Positions 45,769-56,300 of a stretch of 64,000 nt of DNA are shown here, one piece after another; the stretch's first letter is position 1; every line of letters starts with the position of its first letter. The translations under genes and the position numbers were made by a program. The notes under the pieces are model-generated. The model ran no database searches. It saw nothing but the letters and a program-made list of their open reading frames with translations, and was not told where the DNA came from. The DNA is from Fulvia fulva (lineage: Eukaryota; Ascomycota; Dothideomycetes; Mycosphaerellales; Mycosphaerellaceae). The stretch is from assembly GCF_020509005.1 (NCBI RefSeq), contig NC_063012.1:10664001-10728000 (forward strand), written 5' to 3'.

Positions 45769-47467
45769 TCGGGAGCCTTTGACTACGTATTATACCCGCG
45801 GCTACTCTATATCCTAAGGTCAGAAGGACTCCCTAAGTAGCTTATTAACTTCGTACGGTCCTACCTCTAAAACCGTAGCACGTTAATCCTAGTCGGCTAG
45901 TATAGAAGCCTATTTCAAGTAGTCTATACTAGAATCCCGTAAGGCTTAACGCTAGTACCTATTCTATTCCTCTTCTTTATAGCGACGCTACTCCTAGCCC
46001 TAGAATCCTAGAACACCGCTACGAGCGGCTTCGTAGACGACACGAATATCCTAGCGTAGTCCTCCTCGACTAAGAAGAACTATAGGCTACTAGAAGAGAA
46101 GTATAAGATCTACGAGGACTAGGCTAGGAGGTACGGGGCTCGGTTTGCCCTAGAAAAGTACAATCTAATACACTTTACGCGCCGGCTACGGTTCTATAAT
46201 ATATAAGCTTCTATCTAGATATAGGGGCATACGACTAACCTAGTAAATTAGCTTAGGATCCTCGGACTATAGGTAGACCCGGCGCTACGGTAGAGGAAGT
46301 ACGTATAGGCAATATTACGGAAAGCTAAACAGAATATAGCATTATACTAGAGGCTCACTACGTCTATATAGGGGGCGGACTTCCGGTAGTTACGACTTCT
46401 ATATACGGCTATTATACGGCTAGTCCTTACCTATAGTAGCTAAGTATAGTCCTTAGGTAAGAGGGCCTACCTATCGAAGGGACTCGTCGCGCCGCTAGCG
46501 AAGATCTAAAACTAATGCCTAAGGAAGGTCACCGGGGTATATAAGTCGACACTAACGAGGATGCTTAAGTACGAGACCGCTATACCGCCGATCGACCTAT
46601 ACATCTAGGGACTACGGACCTCCTACTTAGGCAAGTCGGTATAGTACCTAGTATAGAAGGTCATCGCTAGTGTAGTCGTAAGGGCCCGCGAATTAGTACT
46701 AGCGTATAGGGGCATTCGACCCGGAAACGAGCCGAACTACCGGGCAAGGGACGAATAGCTAGTAATATAATAGGAAGGTAAGAAATCGTTTATAGAGCAA
46801 CTATAGAAAGAGAGGTAGAACAACTAGGTTGTAGGGTATAGTGGACGCCCTTAGCTAGCGGGACAACCTAAGGAATAGTTAGCTACAAAATCCGCGGTCA
46901 AGCACCCCCCGAAGCTTATCTACTACCGCCTTACGAGGGCATAGAGTAGCATAGCAACCTAACTACGAAGCGAACACATCGGCCTCTAGGGGTACCTATT
47001 ATAGAGGAAGGTTCTAGGATATACGAATACTAGCTACCCCTACGGCTATCGCTCCTAGAACGTACGGTACGTACTCCTCGTCTATCCGAGATAGTCGCTA
47101 GGAAGGGGGGAGTAGATAGTAAAGGCGAGGAACCGGACGATTAGGGCACTTCTTAACAACGCTAAGGACCTACGGCGTATTACGAACTAGATACTAGAGA
47201 AGGGCTGGCTAGAATAGTACCGCCTAGTAGGAGTAGTATAGGAAGATAGGATACGACGTAGCGCGACGAGACCGGCTAGGAGCGGGGGCTAACGGGGTAG
47301 TAATATAGACTACGTACGTTTAGAGGGAAAGCTAATCTAGATAAGGAGTCGTCGAGGGCGGGAAGGGTTTTTACCTATTCGGGTTTCCCTTTATATATAA
47401 CAATAGATATATACCTATATAGGCCGGATAGGGTCCTAGAATAGGGGAATGACAAATCTATCTATCT
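45769..47467 (+). mobile_element. LINE-B copy 2, RIPed, 3' half of ORF2 and 3' UTR
   Basis: Begins inside the RT palm (GAFDYVLYPRLL) and shows the GFVDDTNILA active-site block near 46028-46060, then the C-terminal domain (RSEHIGLQGYLLQRKVLGYT) and a 3' UTR with the LINE hairpin (47365-47389) and a tail of ATCT repeats ending about 47467. It matches the reverse complement of LINE-B copy 1 (13490-12411 and 5406-4899) with transitions. Fewer stops than in other RIPed copies, but several TAGs. Confidence 0.88.
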
Positions 47468-47730
47468 AATTAGCTTCCTTAAGGTCTTATATCTAACTCT
47501 TATACTTCTAGTATTTATTAAAGTAGAATATAAAGAGGCCCTTAACATCCTTACCCTTTTCGAGTTAACTAAGACTCTCGGATACAATATTACGTTCCTT
47601 CTTTATATCGGCGTACTTACGCTATATAACCTTATTAGCCTTCTTTAGGGACTCGACCTAGTTAAAAAGTATAATAAAGTCTAACTATATCTAGCGAACG
47701 AGGTGAAACATAATCTCCGGGTATACTATA
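47468..47730 (-). pseudogene. Gag-like coiled-coil remnant, left of the Fot1-like element
   Basis: On the minus strand the frame reads as a Lys/Glu-rich helical stretch (QVESLKKANKVIQRKYADIK-like with TAG at Gln sites). It probably continues a Gag whose N-terminal part lies at 50200-49914, now split by two insertions. Family uncertain; the character resembles Gypsy-C gag. Confidence 0.45.
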
Positions 47731-49596
47731 ACGTACTATACTACCGAGCGGGCTATACTATCGAGCGGGCTACTTTTACTAAGAACTATACTACTTCTAC
47801 TTTAATTATAATAGTATCTTAATACGACGACATCCTATAGAATCGTTACTAGGAGGACAATTCCTCTTTAGATTCTTCGCTATCTAGTAAGTCTTTTTAA
47901 TAGGTACGTACGTTATACCCCGACTCGCTATATCGCTTATAGCGTCGTAGCCTTAGTACTAGCCGAACACTATCTAGCGACTCTCTACTCACTTCCTACC
48001 TCCTAGTATCCTCTAGAGGTATTAATTACGACGCCTTATCGAAGGTTAGAGACCCTCTAGACTAAATGTACTTACGCTTTCGTGCTTTTTGCTATATAAG
48101 GGCCTCGTTAGACTTACGTAGCTTACTAATCTCGCTTCGTATAAGAGCTATCTAATACGCTATCTCTCTACTCCCTTTTATAAGCTGATATATCCCTTCC
48201 TATAACGAGTTTAGCGATAAACCTACCCGGGCACGTATTTTGTTCGTTACTAGTGTCGATTAAGAGTCGAATTCTTTTGTAGTTTGTAGTGTCTTCGACT
48301 CCTAAGGGGTAGAGTCTAGAGCTAGAGGGGTTAGCGTACGTAGCTTAATATTAAGCTTATCTATTACTACCTATAGATTAAATAGAACCAAACTAGCGCC
48401 TCTAAAGCTCGATAGGATGTTCTCCTGTCTGAATATAGCGTTATAGGCTACCCGGAAGGCGCGTAGGAACTCTACTTTATCGATATAAGTAATATGCTAG
48501 CGTACTAAGCCCGAGAGCTAAGTACCGTATACCTTCTTTAAAGGCGTATAGTAACCTATATCTAATAGCTAGAGTAAGTACGAGGCGTACGATAGTATAT
48601 ATAGGGCTAAGATCTTGTATTCCTTATATAGATTCTAGAATACCTTCGAGTTATAGCTCTCGTAGCTATCGATAATAAGTAGTCTCTATACCCTAGTCGT
48701 ACGAGCTATAGTATACTTCTAGAAATGCTCTAGCTACCCTATACCGAACTTATTGTTAGTCTAGCCGTTCTCTATTAGCCCGATTGTCTAGTCTAGACCT
48801 AAGTTACCGTCTTAGTACTAGGTACTAATGTGCTGTTTGCCTATAAGGATAACGTAGGGTAGGAGCGCTATTCCGTCTATATAGATAGTCTTAATCACTA
48901 TTACCTATTCTCTATTGCCCTATTAAACGACCTTCCTCTTTCTACTACGTCTTTCTAAACCCGTAACGACGCTCTAAGACGTAATGACACCTATTATAAA
49001 CCCTATCTCGTCGAAGTTATAGGTGTCCTAGTTAAGAATACTATACTTCTCCTTTATATTACGTATAAGTAAGAACTACCTCTCGATAACGTCTAGATCT
49101 TCTATTAGGGCTCGCTAACGATCGTATCTACGTGTTATACGAACCTTTAGCTCACGATACCGCCTAATAAACCTATCTATCTAATTAAGACTAGCGGGCT
49201 TAAGACCCTTCTCTTATAGTAATAAATTGGCTATTACTCGTATACTAGCCTTTAATAGCGGGGAACCTCTAAGATCTAGCTCGAGTATATACTCAAGTAT
49301 CACCCTCTCTTCTAGCTCTATAAGCTTCTTTGAATTAGGCTCGTAGTCACCCCGAGGAGGTCGTCTATTCAATCGATACCCTAGTATAGTTCGAGACGCG
49401 TCGTATACCTTTATAGTAAGTCGATTCGTGATTATCGCGTCGCGTTTCGTAGCCTAGATAGCTAAGGTCAGTTTGGCCTTATTTGAAGACAATATACGCT
49501 ATAATAGTAGTTATATAGCTATATCTATAGAAGTAGTATAGTTCTTAGCAAAAGTGGCCCGCTCGGTAGTATAGCCCGCTTAGTAGTAAAGTACGT
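47731..49596 (-). mobile_element. Fot1/pogo-type DNA transposon (Tc1/mariner superfamily), RIPed
   Basis: 1866 bp flanked by TA. Terminal inverted repeats of about 70 bp start ACGTACT and contain two AGCGGGC motifs followed by AAGAACTATACTACTTCT; left copy 47731-47798, right copy about 49529-49596. It encodes one transposase on the minus strand. Length, TA target and protein fit Fot1. It splits a gag remnant. Confidence 0.9.
47900..49495 (-). pseudogene. Fot1-type DDE transposase, RIPed
   Basis: The frame opens near 49493 with LSSNKAKLTLAI, the psq-type helix-turn-helix, then a CENP-B-like DNA-binding region (ELEERVILEYILELD). The DDE core has NFDEIGF (Asp near 49011), GNREWV-like and DGNLGLDWTIGL-like stretches, IIDSYE (Asp near 48669) and a third Asp near 48561, 36 residues on, as in the DD35-36D triad of pogo/Fot1 elements. 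The C-terminal part runs to about 47900. Many TAG stops at Gln codons, so no active enzyme. Confidence 0.88.
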
Positions 49597-49674
49597 TAGT
49601 ACGAGTCGCGAACTCGGCTAGGCTCTTAATAGTAGTATACTCTAAGGCAATTACCTACTCCTTAGGTTAGCGTA

Positions 49675-49908
49675 TGTTAAATAGGTACGAGTTGCGTAGT
49701 AGTAGAAGACGGCGGATTATACGAAAGACGAAGAAGGACCTAATAGGATAGCGTGTATCTATATATAGTATCGCCGGTGTTAGTGTAGGTAGATACTAGG
49801 TGTCCGGATGTTTACTAGCCTATAGGCTAGTAAACCCTAATCACGTGATCTAGTTATAAAATACACCTATACCTATATACTTGTCCTACGGCCTATATGT
49901 TCTTAATA
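49675..49908 (-). repeat. Solo LTR of Copia-B
   Basis: 234 bp, flanked by the 5-bp duplication GCGTA (49670-49674 and 49909-49913). On the minus strand it matches the split LTR at 51964-52049/58853-59000 (86 + 148 = 234 bp). Left after LTR-LTR recombination. Confidence 0.9.
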
Positions 49909-49913
49909 GCGTA

Positions 49914-50513
49914 TATTATTAGTTTTACTATCTTATATAGATATATTATCTCTTAACTCTATAATCTTATACACCTTAATTCCTCCTTCTTCTAAGATCT
50001 ATTCTTCGTCGAGGAATTATACGAAGTTAATAGGGTCGGAGGTTAAGGCAAACTACTATTCTTTAGGTAGTAGATCCTTCTCGATCTCTTATTGTTCGGC
50101 GGCGAATACGTTCGAGTCGTCGTCGGAAGGGAAGGCACCTAGGGCGGTATTGGTACCTAGGTTATTAAGTGTCTACGTTTTAGTAGATACGGTTAGGAAA
50201 AGCTTAGCGCGTACGAGCGACTAACGCTTATACTTACTAAGATCTAGATAAAGAGGTTACTTAGGTAAGAGCACCCCGTTAGTAGTACTACCGGGTATAG
50301 CTATATTATACTATTACGTAGTAGATAAGACTACTCTCTTAGTAGGTATATAAGGGCCCTATAAGAGTAGGGAGGCGCACGTTTTACGCGAAGGAGAGAG
50401 GTGATCTATTAACTTAACTAATACGCTTGTTTACGCGACTATAGTTATTATTAGTACGATTTGATTATAACTACTAGCCTAACTAGATAGGCCGCTTATA
50501 TAACTAAACAAAC
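49914..50513 (-). pseudogene. Gag N-terminal remnant and RIPed filler
   Basis: Minus-strand frame at about 50200-49990 reads as an acidic protein start (GAFPSDDDSNVFAAEQ then LTSDPINFV and FLDEE), probably a Gag N-terminus. The rest (50200-50513) shows no assignable gene. The stretch 49597-49674 between Fot1 and the solo LTR belongs to the same remnant. Confidence 0.4.
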
Positions 50514-50662
50514 TATTACGGGCAGTGATCTATAAGACGATAGTATAGGGTTACCGTAAAACAAGCGTTATTTAGTAAGGCTACGAAAGAGAAGCGCGAA
50601 GCGCGCGAGATATATAAGGAAGCGCTAAGGCGCGCGACGTTACGGTAGTAGTAAACCGTAAT
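50514..50662. repeat. Possible LTR piece with TGTTACGG/CCGTAACA-type ends, RIPed
   Basis: Begins TATTACGGGCAG and ends AAACCGTAATA, like RIPed gypsy LTR ends, and shares CTACGAAAGAG.AGCGCGA with the partial LTR at 28105-28277 in opposite orientation. No target duplication matched. Confidence 0.35.
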
Positions 50663-51195
50663 ATTAGTAAAGTAAAGAAGGAGCGGTATAAGGTCTCGGG
50701 GCTAGGATATAGGTCTGTCTCTCCTAGTAGAGCTTTAAATGACTTACTTAAAGTCCTTCTTAATAGTATCTCAATATAGTTCTACCTATAGAGTATCTTT
50801 AAGGTATTGGCTTTAAGTAAGCCGTATAGAGTCCTTATCTAGATTACCTATTACTTAGTATCGAACTAAGCTCCTTAATAGGATAGACGGGGTAGACTTC
50901 TAATTCCTAGATGTTTTCTACTATAATAGTAAGGGATATAAGTAACCTATACTAATATAGGTTGCTCTTATTCCTATATAAACCCGGGCTTATAACCTAT
51001 TAAATAGATACGGATTAATAGTAGCGGAGTAAAGTACGAGATCAATCTTTAACTAACTAATAGTACGAGTATATAGCAATATATTAGGAACTAATGTGTT
51101 AATTATATTAGATGTCTATCTAAGCTAAAGGGGAGAGAAGGTATCTCCCTATAAGCTAAGTTATTATAGATGCCTTAGGCTACTAGATCACTTCC
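50663..51195 (-). mobile_element. 5' end of another RIPed copia element (LTR and half-tRNA primer site)
   Basis: On the minus strand GGTTATAAGCCC (50997-50986) follows an LTR-like end reading TATCTATTTAATA, the same junction as in Copia-B. To the right (50998 to about 51195) is the LTR, different in sequence from Copia-B. To the left is about 300 bp of internal sequence without recognisable domain. Confidence 0.5.
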
Positions 51196-51963
51196 TAATT
51201 ATTAACTCCCTTTAAGATACTATATCTTAATAAGGATCTTGTTTATTATAGACTAAAACGAGGCTAGGGCGTTTGTTAGCCTATAGGGTATAATAAGGAA
51301 CTCGTACTTCCTATCCCTAGTATTAAACGTAGTCTTATACGTATTAGCTAAGTCGATTAGTAGCTACTAGTACCCTAGGACTAGGTCTAGTTTACTAAAG
51401 TATTTAGCCTTCGCGACCGTATCTAGGCATTCCTAGATACGTAGGAGGGGGAAGCCGTTTTTAGTAGTCACGGCGTTTAGGGCGTAATAGTCGATATATA
51501 TACGCTACTAGCCGTCTAGCTTAGGGATAAAGAGGACTAGAAATCCCTAGGATAAGGACGAGACCTTAATTAGTCCGTAATTAAGGAGTATCTAGATCTA
51601 GCGAGCCTATTCTTGAAGCTAACTAGGGTTTAGACGGTATACGGGCTAGTTAATAGGCCGAGCGTTACTAGTAGAGATAGTATAGTCGAAAGCTCTCTTC
51701 CGTAGGAGTCTAGCCGGGAGCTAAGCTCTCTAGATCTCTAGGAAGAGATTGACTAACGTCTAGAAGACCCGGTTACCTACCTACGGTAGCTAAGACTCGT
51801 TATCTAGGTCCCCTACTATAGCTATAAGGCGTTTATATGTCTTATCTAAGCCGTGTTCCTCGAAGTCGATATTAACGAGGGTATCGTTAGGGAGTCGCCT
51901 AAGCGAGTAGAAGAACTAGGGTCCTTTATATCGTATAGCGAAGTCTACTAAGTATATAGAGTT
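51196..51963 (-). pseudogene. Gypsy reverse-transcriptase fragment, RIPed
   Basis: On the minus strand about 51560-51300 reads FLVLFIPKLDG, then IDYYALNAVTTKNGFPLL and KAKYFSKLDL, the fingers and palm of a Ty3/gypsy RT. Stops interrupt it. It is cut on the right by the Copia-B copy 2 LTR. Confidence 0.75.
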
Positions 51964-52049
51964 TGTTAAGAACATATAGGCCGTAGGACAAGCATATAGG
52001 TGTAGGTGTGTTATATGACTAGATCACGTGACTAGGGTTTACTAGCCTA
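51964..52049 (+). repeat. 5' LTR of Copia-B copy 2, first part
   Basis: Begins TGTTAAGAACATATAGG. Interrupted by Copia-A at a GCCTA target (52045-52049 repeated at 58848-58852) and continued at 58853-59000. Matches the solo LTR at 49675-49908. Confidence 0.88.
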
Positions 52050-52256
52050 TATCACGTTAGAAGTGTGGGAAGTTATTGTACGGGCTCATATAGGGTGTTT
52101 CAAAAGCAGGTTGTGTATTGCATGTGTCTATCTAGAATGGACAAGTGTTGCTCTTGAAGAGGCTGCAGGTGACTAATCAGTCACCTGATTCTTAGCGTAC
52201 GTGGCCTCAAGTTTTGATGATGGGATGTTGCCCATGTGCACGCTCGGATCGCGACA
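52050..52256 (-). repeat. 3' LTR of Copia-A
   Basis: 207 bp; on the minus strand TGTCGCGATCCG...CTAACGTGATA, so it ends ATA rather than CA. Contains an inverted repeat at 52166-52187 with arms CAGGTGACT and AGTCACCTG around AATC. Identical by eye to 58641-58847. Confidence 0.93.
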
Positions 52257-53323
52257 CACCCCCTCAGCTCGTGCGCTGGAGTGAATGAGCTGATTCCCAT
52301 GTGATCGCGTGCACCCTGTCATAACTACCCCACCCTATCTATGGCAGTGACGTCAGGCCCTCGGTGTTGCTGCTGCTGCAGTGAGGGTAAGTCAGCTGTT
52401 TCAAGTGAAGTGAGGTGAGCTTTGTACCCCTTCCCTCATTCCTCACTTTCACTGCTGCCATTGTTACCTATATAATAAAGCATAGAATGTGTGACTGTTG
52501 CCGGTGAGATGGCTCAGGTGATGGTCCCGTTGCACGGACTTTCACTTGAGTGTGCAATCATCTCACCCACCGGCAAACATCAGAGGTCCTGAGTTCAATC
52601 CAGGGGTAGCCTTAGTCCTATCGTATGCTTAAACATATATTGTCGTCCGCTCAACTTATTGAATTGTCCGATAATTGCTCTGTGCCAAGTTATTTCGCTC
52701 CGGCGAATGGTGAGAGAGCTCGCTCTGCCCCTGGGGAGTATGAGATACTAGTCAGTGGCGCAATGCACTGGGCTGTCTACGACAGAGCTTGCACCATGTG
52801 AGGTGTAATGGGGCTCCAATGGGTAACACCGGAGCAACGGTATCGGAAAGTTGAAAAGGCACCTTCGGGGTGCCTTGCTTTCTGCACTTTTAAAGGTCCA
52901 TCACCTCAGGGTGGTGACACCTTTTTGTTTTGGGCAAGTGTGTGCTATGTGTGAGGTGCGAAAGCAGCGGATGATGTGGTGACAAGGTGGTAGTGTTGTT
53001 GCTAGCAGCAAGTTGGAGGCGTTTCTCGCTTTCTGATTGGACGCGCTGCTTTTGTCGCGCGCGTGCGCTGCTGCTGGTGACAGGGGTGTTTCTCGCCCTT
53101 GCGCTGTTAGCCAATGGGAGTCCGAGAAATACCTGTTGATGATGGTGCCAGGGCCGCACCGGTGAATGGTGGATGCTTTGCCCTGGCTTCGTTGTCGTCT
53201 ACAGCATTGGTGGCTGCTGGTGGCCGTGTTTTGCGCCTGCTGGCGCTTCCAGTGAGGTGTCCGTAAAGATGAAGCCGTTCGGTGTTCGTTTCGAGATGAG
53301 GTGAGGCCGCTGCTGCGGGCTTC
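52257..53323 (-). other. Long 3' non-coding part of Copia-A
   Basis: 1067 bp between the gag-pol stop and the 3' LTR, base composition like the rest of Copia-A. Small frames on either strand (such as 52890-53159 minus) show no recognisable domain and look like chance. Its left half holds the structured, polymerase III-like block at 52498-52891. Confidence 0.6.
52498..52891 (+). ncRNA. Putative RNA polymerase III unit, SINE-like or structured RNA, antisense in Copia-A
   Basis: TATATAAT (52469-52476) lies about 30 bp upstream. A box-like TGGCTCAGGTGATGG at 52510-52524; B box-like GAGTTCAATCC at 52591-52601 in a T-arm-like stem (CCTG/CAGG). Then come small hairpins: TTCGC/GCGAA (52694-52707), GCTCTG/CAGAGC (52722-52788) enclosing CAGTG/CACTG (52753-52770), CACC/GGTG (52792-52805), GCTCC/GGAGC (52813-52835) and GGCACC/GGTGCC around TTCGG (52858-52874). 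No TTTT occurs on the plus strand until 52888-52891. All this fits a transcript of about 390 nt. Known RNA family not recognised; it may be a SINE caught by Copia-A. Confidence 0.45.
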
Positions 53324-56300
53324 TCAGGCGTCTGTTGGCCCGTTACCTCCTGATGCGGCTGCAGAGGGCACTGAGGTGCGTGGGTCCACGCCTTCCTCAG
53401 CCATATTGAGCAGCTTGACGAAGTGCTTGTGCTTCTGTGGTGGAAGCAGCTTGGTCAGCCCGTCTGCAGGCATGTCGTTGGTGCTGAGATACTTGATCTC
53501 AATGTCTCCGCGCTGGTCTCGCTGTCGGAGCCAGTGGTGGTGGATGTCAACGTGGCGTAGCTTCGTGTCAAGCTTTTGCCCTTGTTGGTTGACAAGGCGG
53601 ATGGTCTGCGTGTTGTCGCAGTACAAGTGGGTGCGCTGATTGAACTGAAGGTGTATCTCAGCGAAGACTCGTTCCCACTGTATGAGCTCTGAGGCGGCTT
53701 GCGAAAGCCCGAGTAGCTCAGCCTCTGTTGAGGACTTGGTGACAGTGATTTGTTTAGATGCCTTATAATCCACTGGTCCACCGAACAGCATGAAGACCCA
53801 GCCATTTGAGCTGGTCCTGTCATTATTCATGCCGTAGGACGCGTCCGATGCTCCAAAGAACTCGTGGTTGCTACCGAGGTGCTCTGGTTGGCTGTGAAGG
53901 CCAGTGATGTGTTTGCTGGCGCCATATACAAGGCAGAGGTTCTTGGTCTCCAGGAGATAGCGCAAGCACTGATCTGCAAGCTTGAGGTGTGTCTCAGTTG
54001 GCTTGGTCAGATACTGCGATAGCATGGACAAGGAAAAGGCGATGTCAGGCCGCGTGTGTGTGGCGGCGAAGTTGAGGGATCCTATACGTTGTTGGTACGC
54101 AAGGATGGCGATAGAGGTGGGTTGATGACCCTCTGGAACGGTCCAATCAAGGTGTTGATCTACTGGCACTGTCGTTTTGCGTGCATTCGTGGATATGCTG
54201 AATTTGGCGGCTAGCTTCTCAATGTAGTCTTCTTGAGAGAGCCACAGCAAGCGCTTGTTTCTGTCGCGCGTAACCTTGATTCCTAGGAACCAGGAGAGAT
54301 CACCGAGCTCGTGCATCTCGTACTTAGCAAGCAGCCGCTGCTTGATGTTGGCAGCATGGGCCTTGTGCTTGCGGTGGTAGAGCATAACCAGGTCGTCAAC
54401 GTAAAAGAAGAACATAACCTTGTTGTCATGGTAGATGCATTCGGAGTCCGACAGGGGTACTAGTCCAAGGGAGGCCAGCGTCTCGGTTAGGGAGTTGTAC
54501 CACAATAAAGGGGACTCCTTCAGACCGTAGAGGGCCTTGACCAGCTTGAGGGCGTGTCCATGGGATGGCCTGTCGATTCCAGGAGGTGGTTGCAGATACA
54601 TGGTGTATGGCAGGTCCGAGTTCAGGAAGGCGCTGACAACATCGAATTGTTCGGCTTCTAGGTCGAAGCTCGCGGCCATAGCACAGCAGAGGCGGAACAT
54701 GCTTGCTGGCAGTGTGGCGGCGTATGTGTCTAAGTGTGTTCCTTGCAAATCGCCTCTTGCGCATAGCCTAGCCTTGAAGCTCTTCAGCATGCCGTGCTCG
54801 TCCAGTTTGTATTTGTACACCCACTTGAGCGGCAGTAGTGGCTGAAGTCCCTCCTCTTGCTGAGCATCCTGATCCTTCTCTTCCTTTGTTGCCCATCTGA
54901 ATGTGCCTGTTGCCAGGGCTTTGGCAAACTCCTTGGCCATAGCTTCGATCCACTGTTGGGAGAAGCGGTGTTTCATAGCGGCTCGGTAGTTAGAAGGTTC
55001 GGGCGGAAGGTCATCGCGGTGCATAGAGGTAGTGGTGTTGACACGCCTGAGAGGGCTGTTGCCTCTTCGTGTAGGGCTTCGATCGCTCTTGTCGCGATAG
55101 GCGCGTGTTCTGGGTCGTATGCCGGACATCTGGCCGATGATTACATTAGCGACCATGATCTGGTGCAGTGCATGGTGGAAGTAGGCCGTTCGTAGGCGCT
55201 TTCCATTCTCTGTGACTGCATAGTTGGACTCCTCTGGTGTGTAGAGCTCTGGCTCCAGGGGGAAGAGTGGTGTGTTGGACGCGTTGTGTGTTAACGCGTC
55301 TTCTGGTGGTGTGAATGTGAATGGATATGGCTCGCGATCAGGGTCCGTGTTGCCCATGATCTCCTCACGGTCTTCTGCGGTGAGGGCATCCATTATCTGC
55401 TGCTGCAGGGTGTCGTAGTAGTCAGTGGTGTTGGGTGCTGACTGCTGTGTGTTGTCTTGAGTCACGTGATCTGTTACGTGCTCGATTTGCCGGTCTTTTT
55501 GGTTATATGTTGCTGACTCGCGGTGTTGCGGCCAGTGTGGTTCTTGCCCAAGGAGCTTTTGGTGGGCGTCTCGAGGTTGTTGGGTGTGCGGCTGCTGAGC
55601 CTGTTCTTCCACCCCCTCGGCCTGTGCTGTGTCTTGCTCGTGATGAGCGACATACAGGTCGTAGTATTGTTCAGGCTCTTCAGCCGGTTCCGCTGTTGCG
55701 ATGTTCTCGACAGGGGTCGTGTACCCTGCTGTCAGGCGTGATGGGTCATAGAACGTGGTCTCATCGAAGAGGACGTCCTTGACTCGCATAACCCTATCTT
55801 TTGATGGGTCCCATACGCGGTAGATGTTAGTGGAGTCGTATCCCACAAGGTAGCCTATGAGCGCTCTCTCTTGGAGTTTCTCGCTCTTGCCAGGCTGATC
55901 TGGTCCATGGATGAACACGTATGCAAGGGAGCCATACACCACCATGTGACCCACGTTCGGAATTCGTCCTGTTGCCAATTCGAATGGGGTCTTCCAGCCC
56001 TTTGACTGGATAGGGGATCGCCAGAGGATGTACACCGCTGCTGCAGTGCATTCTGGCCAAAGCTTTTCCGGCAATCGTGCGTGGATGCGAATGGTTCTGC
56101 TCATGGTGATGATCAGAGCTCCAGCTCTTTCTGCTGGGTCCTGCGCAGGCGCGTATTCCGCGGTTGCGTGCCATTCAATCTTGTTGTTGTTAATGACTGA
56201 GCGAAACACCTTCCCAATGGCGGGCTCGTTGTCGCTGTAGAAGCATACGAACCTGCGACCAATGAAGTTGATGAAGCTCAGCAGGCTGTTGAAGCAAGCC

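Noticed and set aside
52890..53159. 89-codon minus-strand frame after the Copia-A gag-pol
   Set aside because: His/Ser/Thr-rich without domain or conservation visible here; overlaps the end of the polymerase III-like block.
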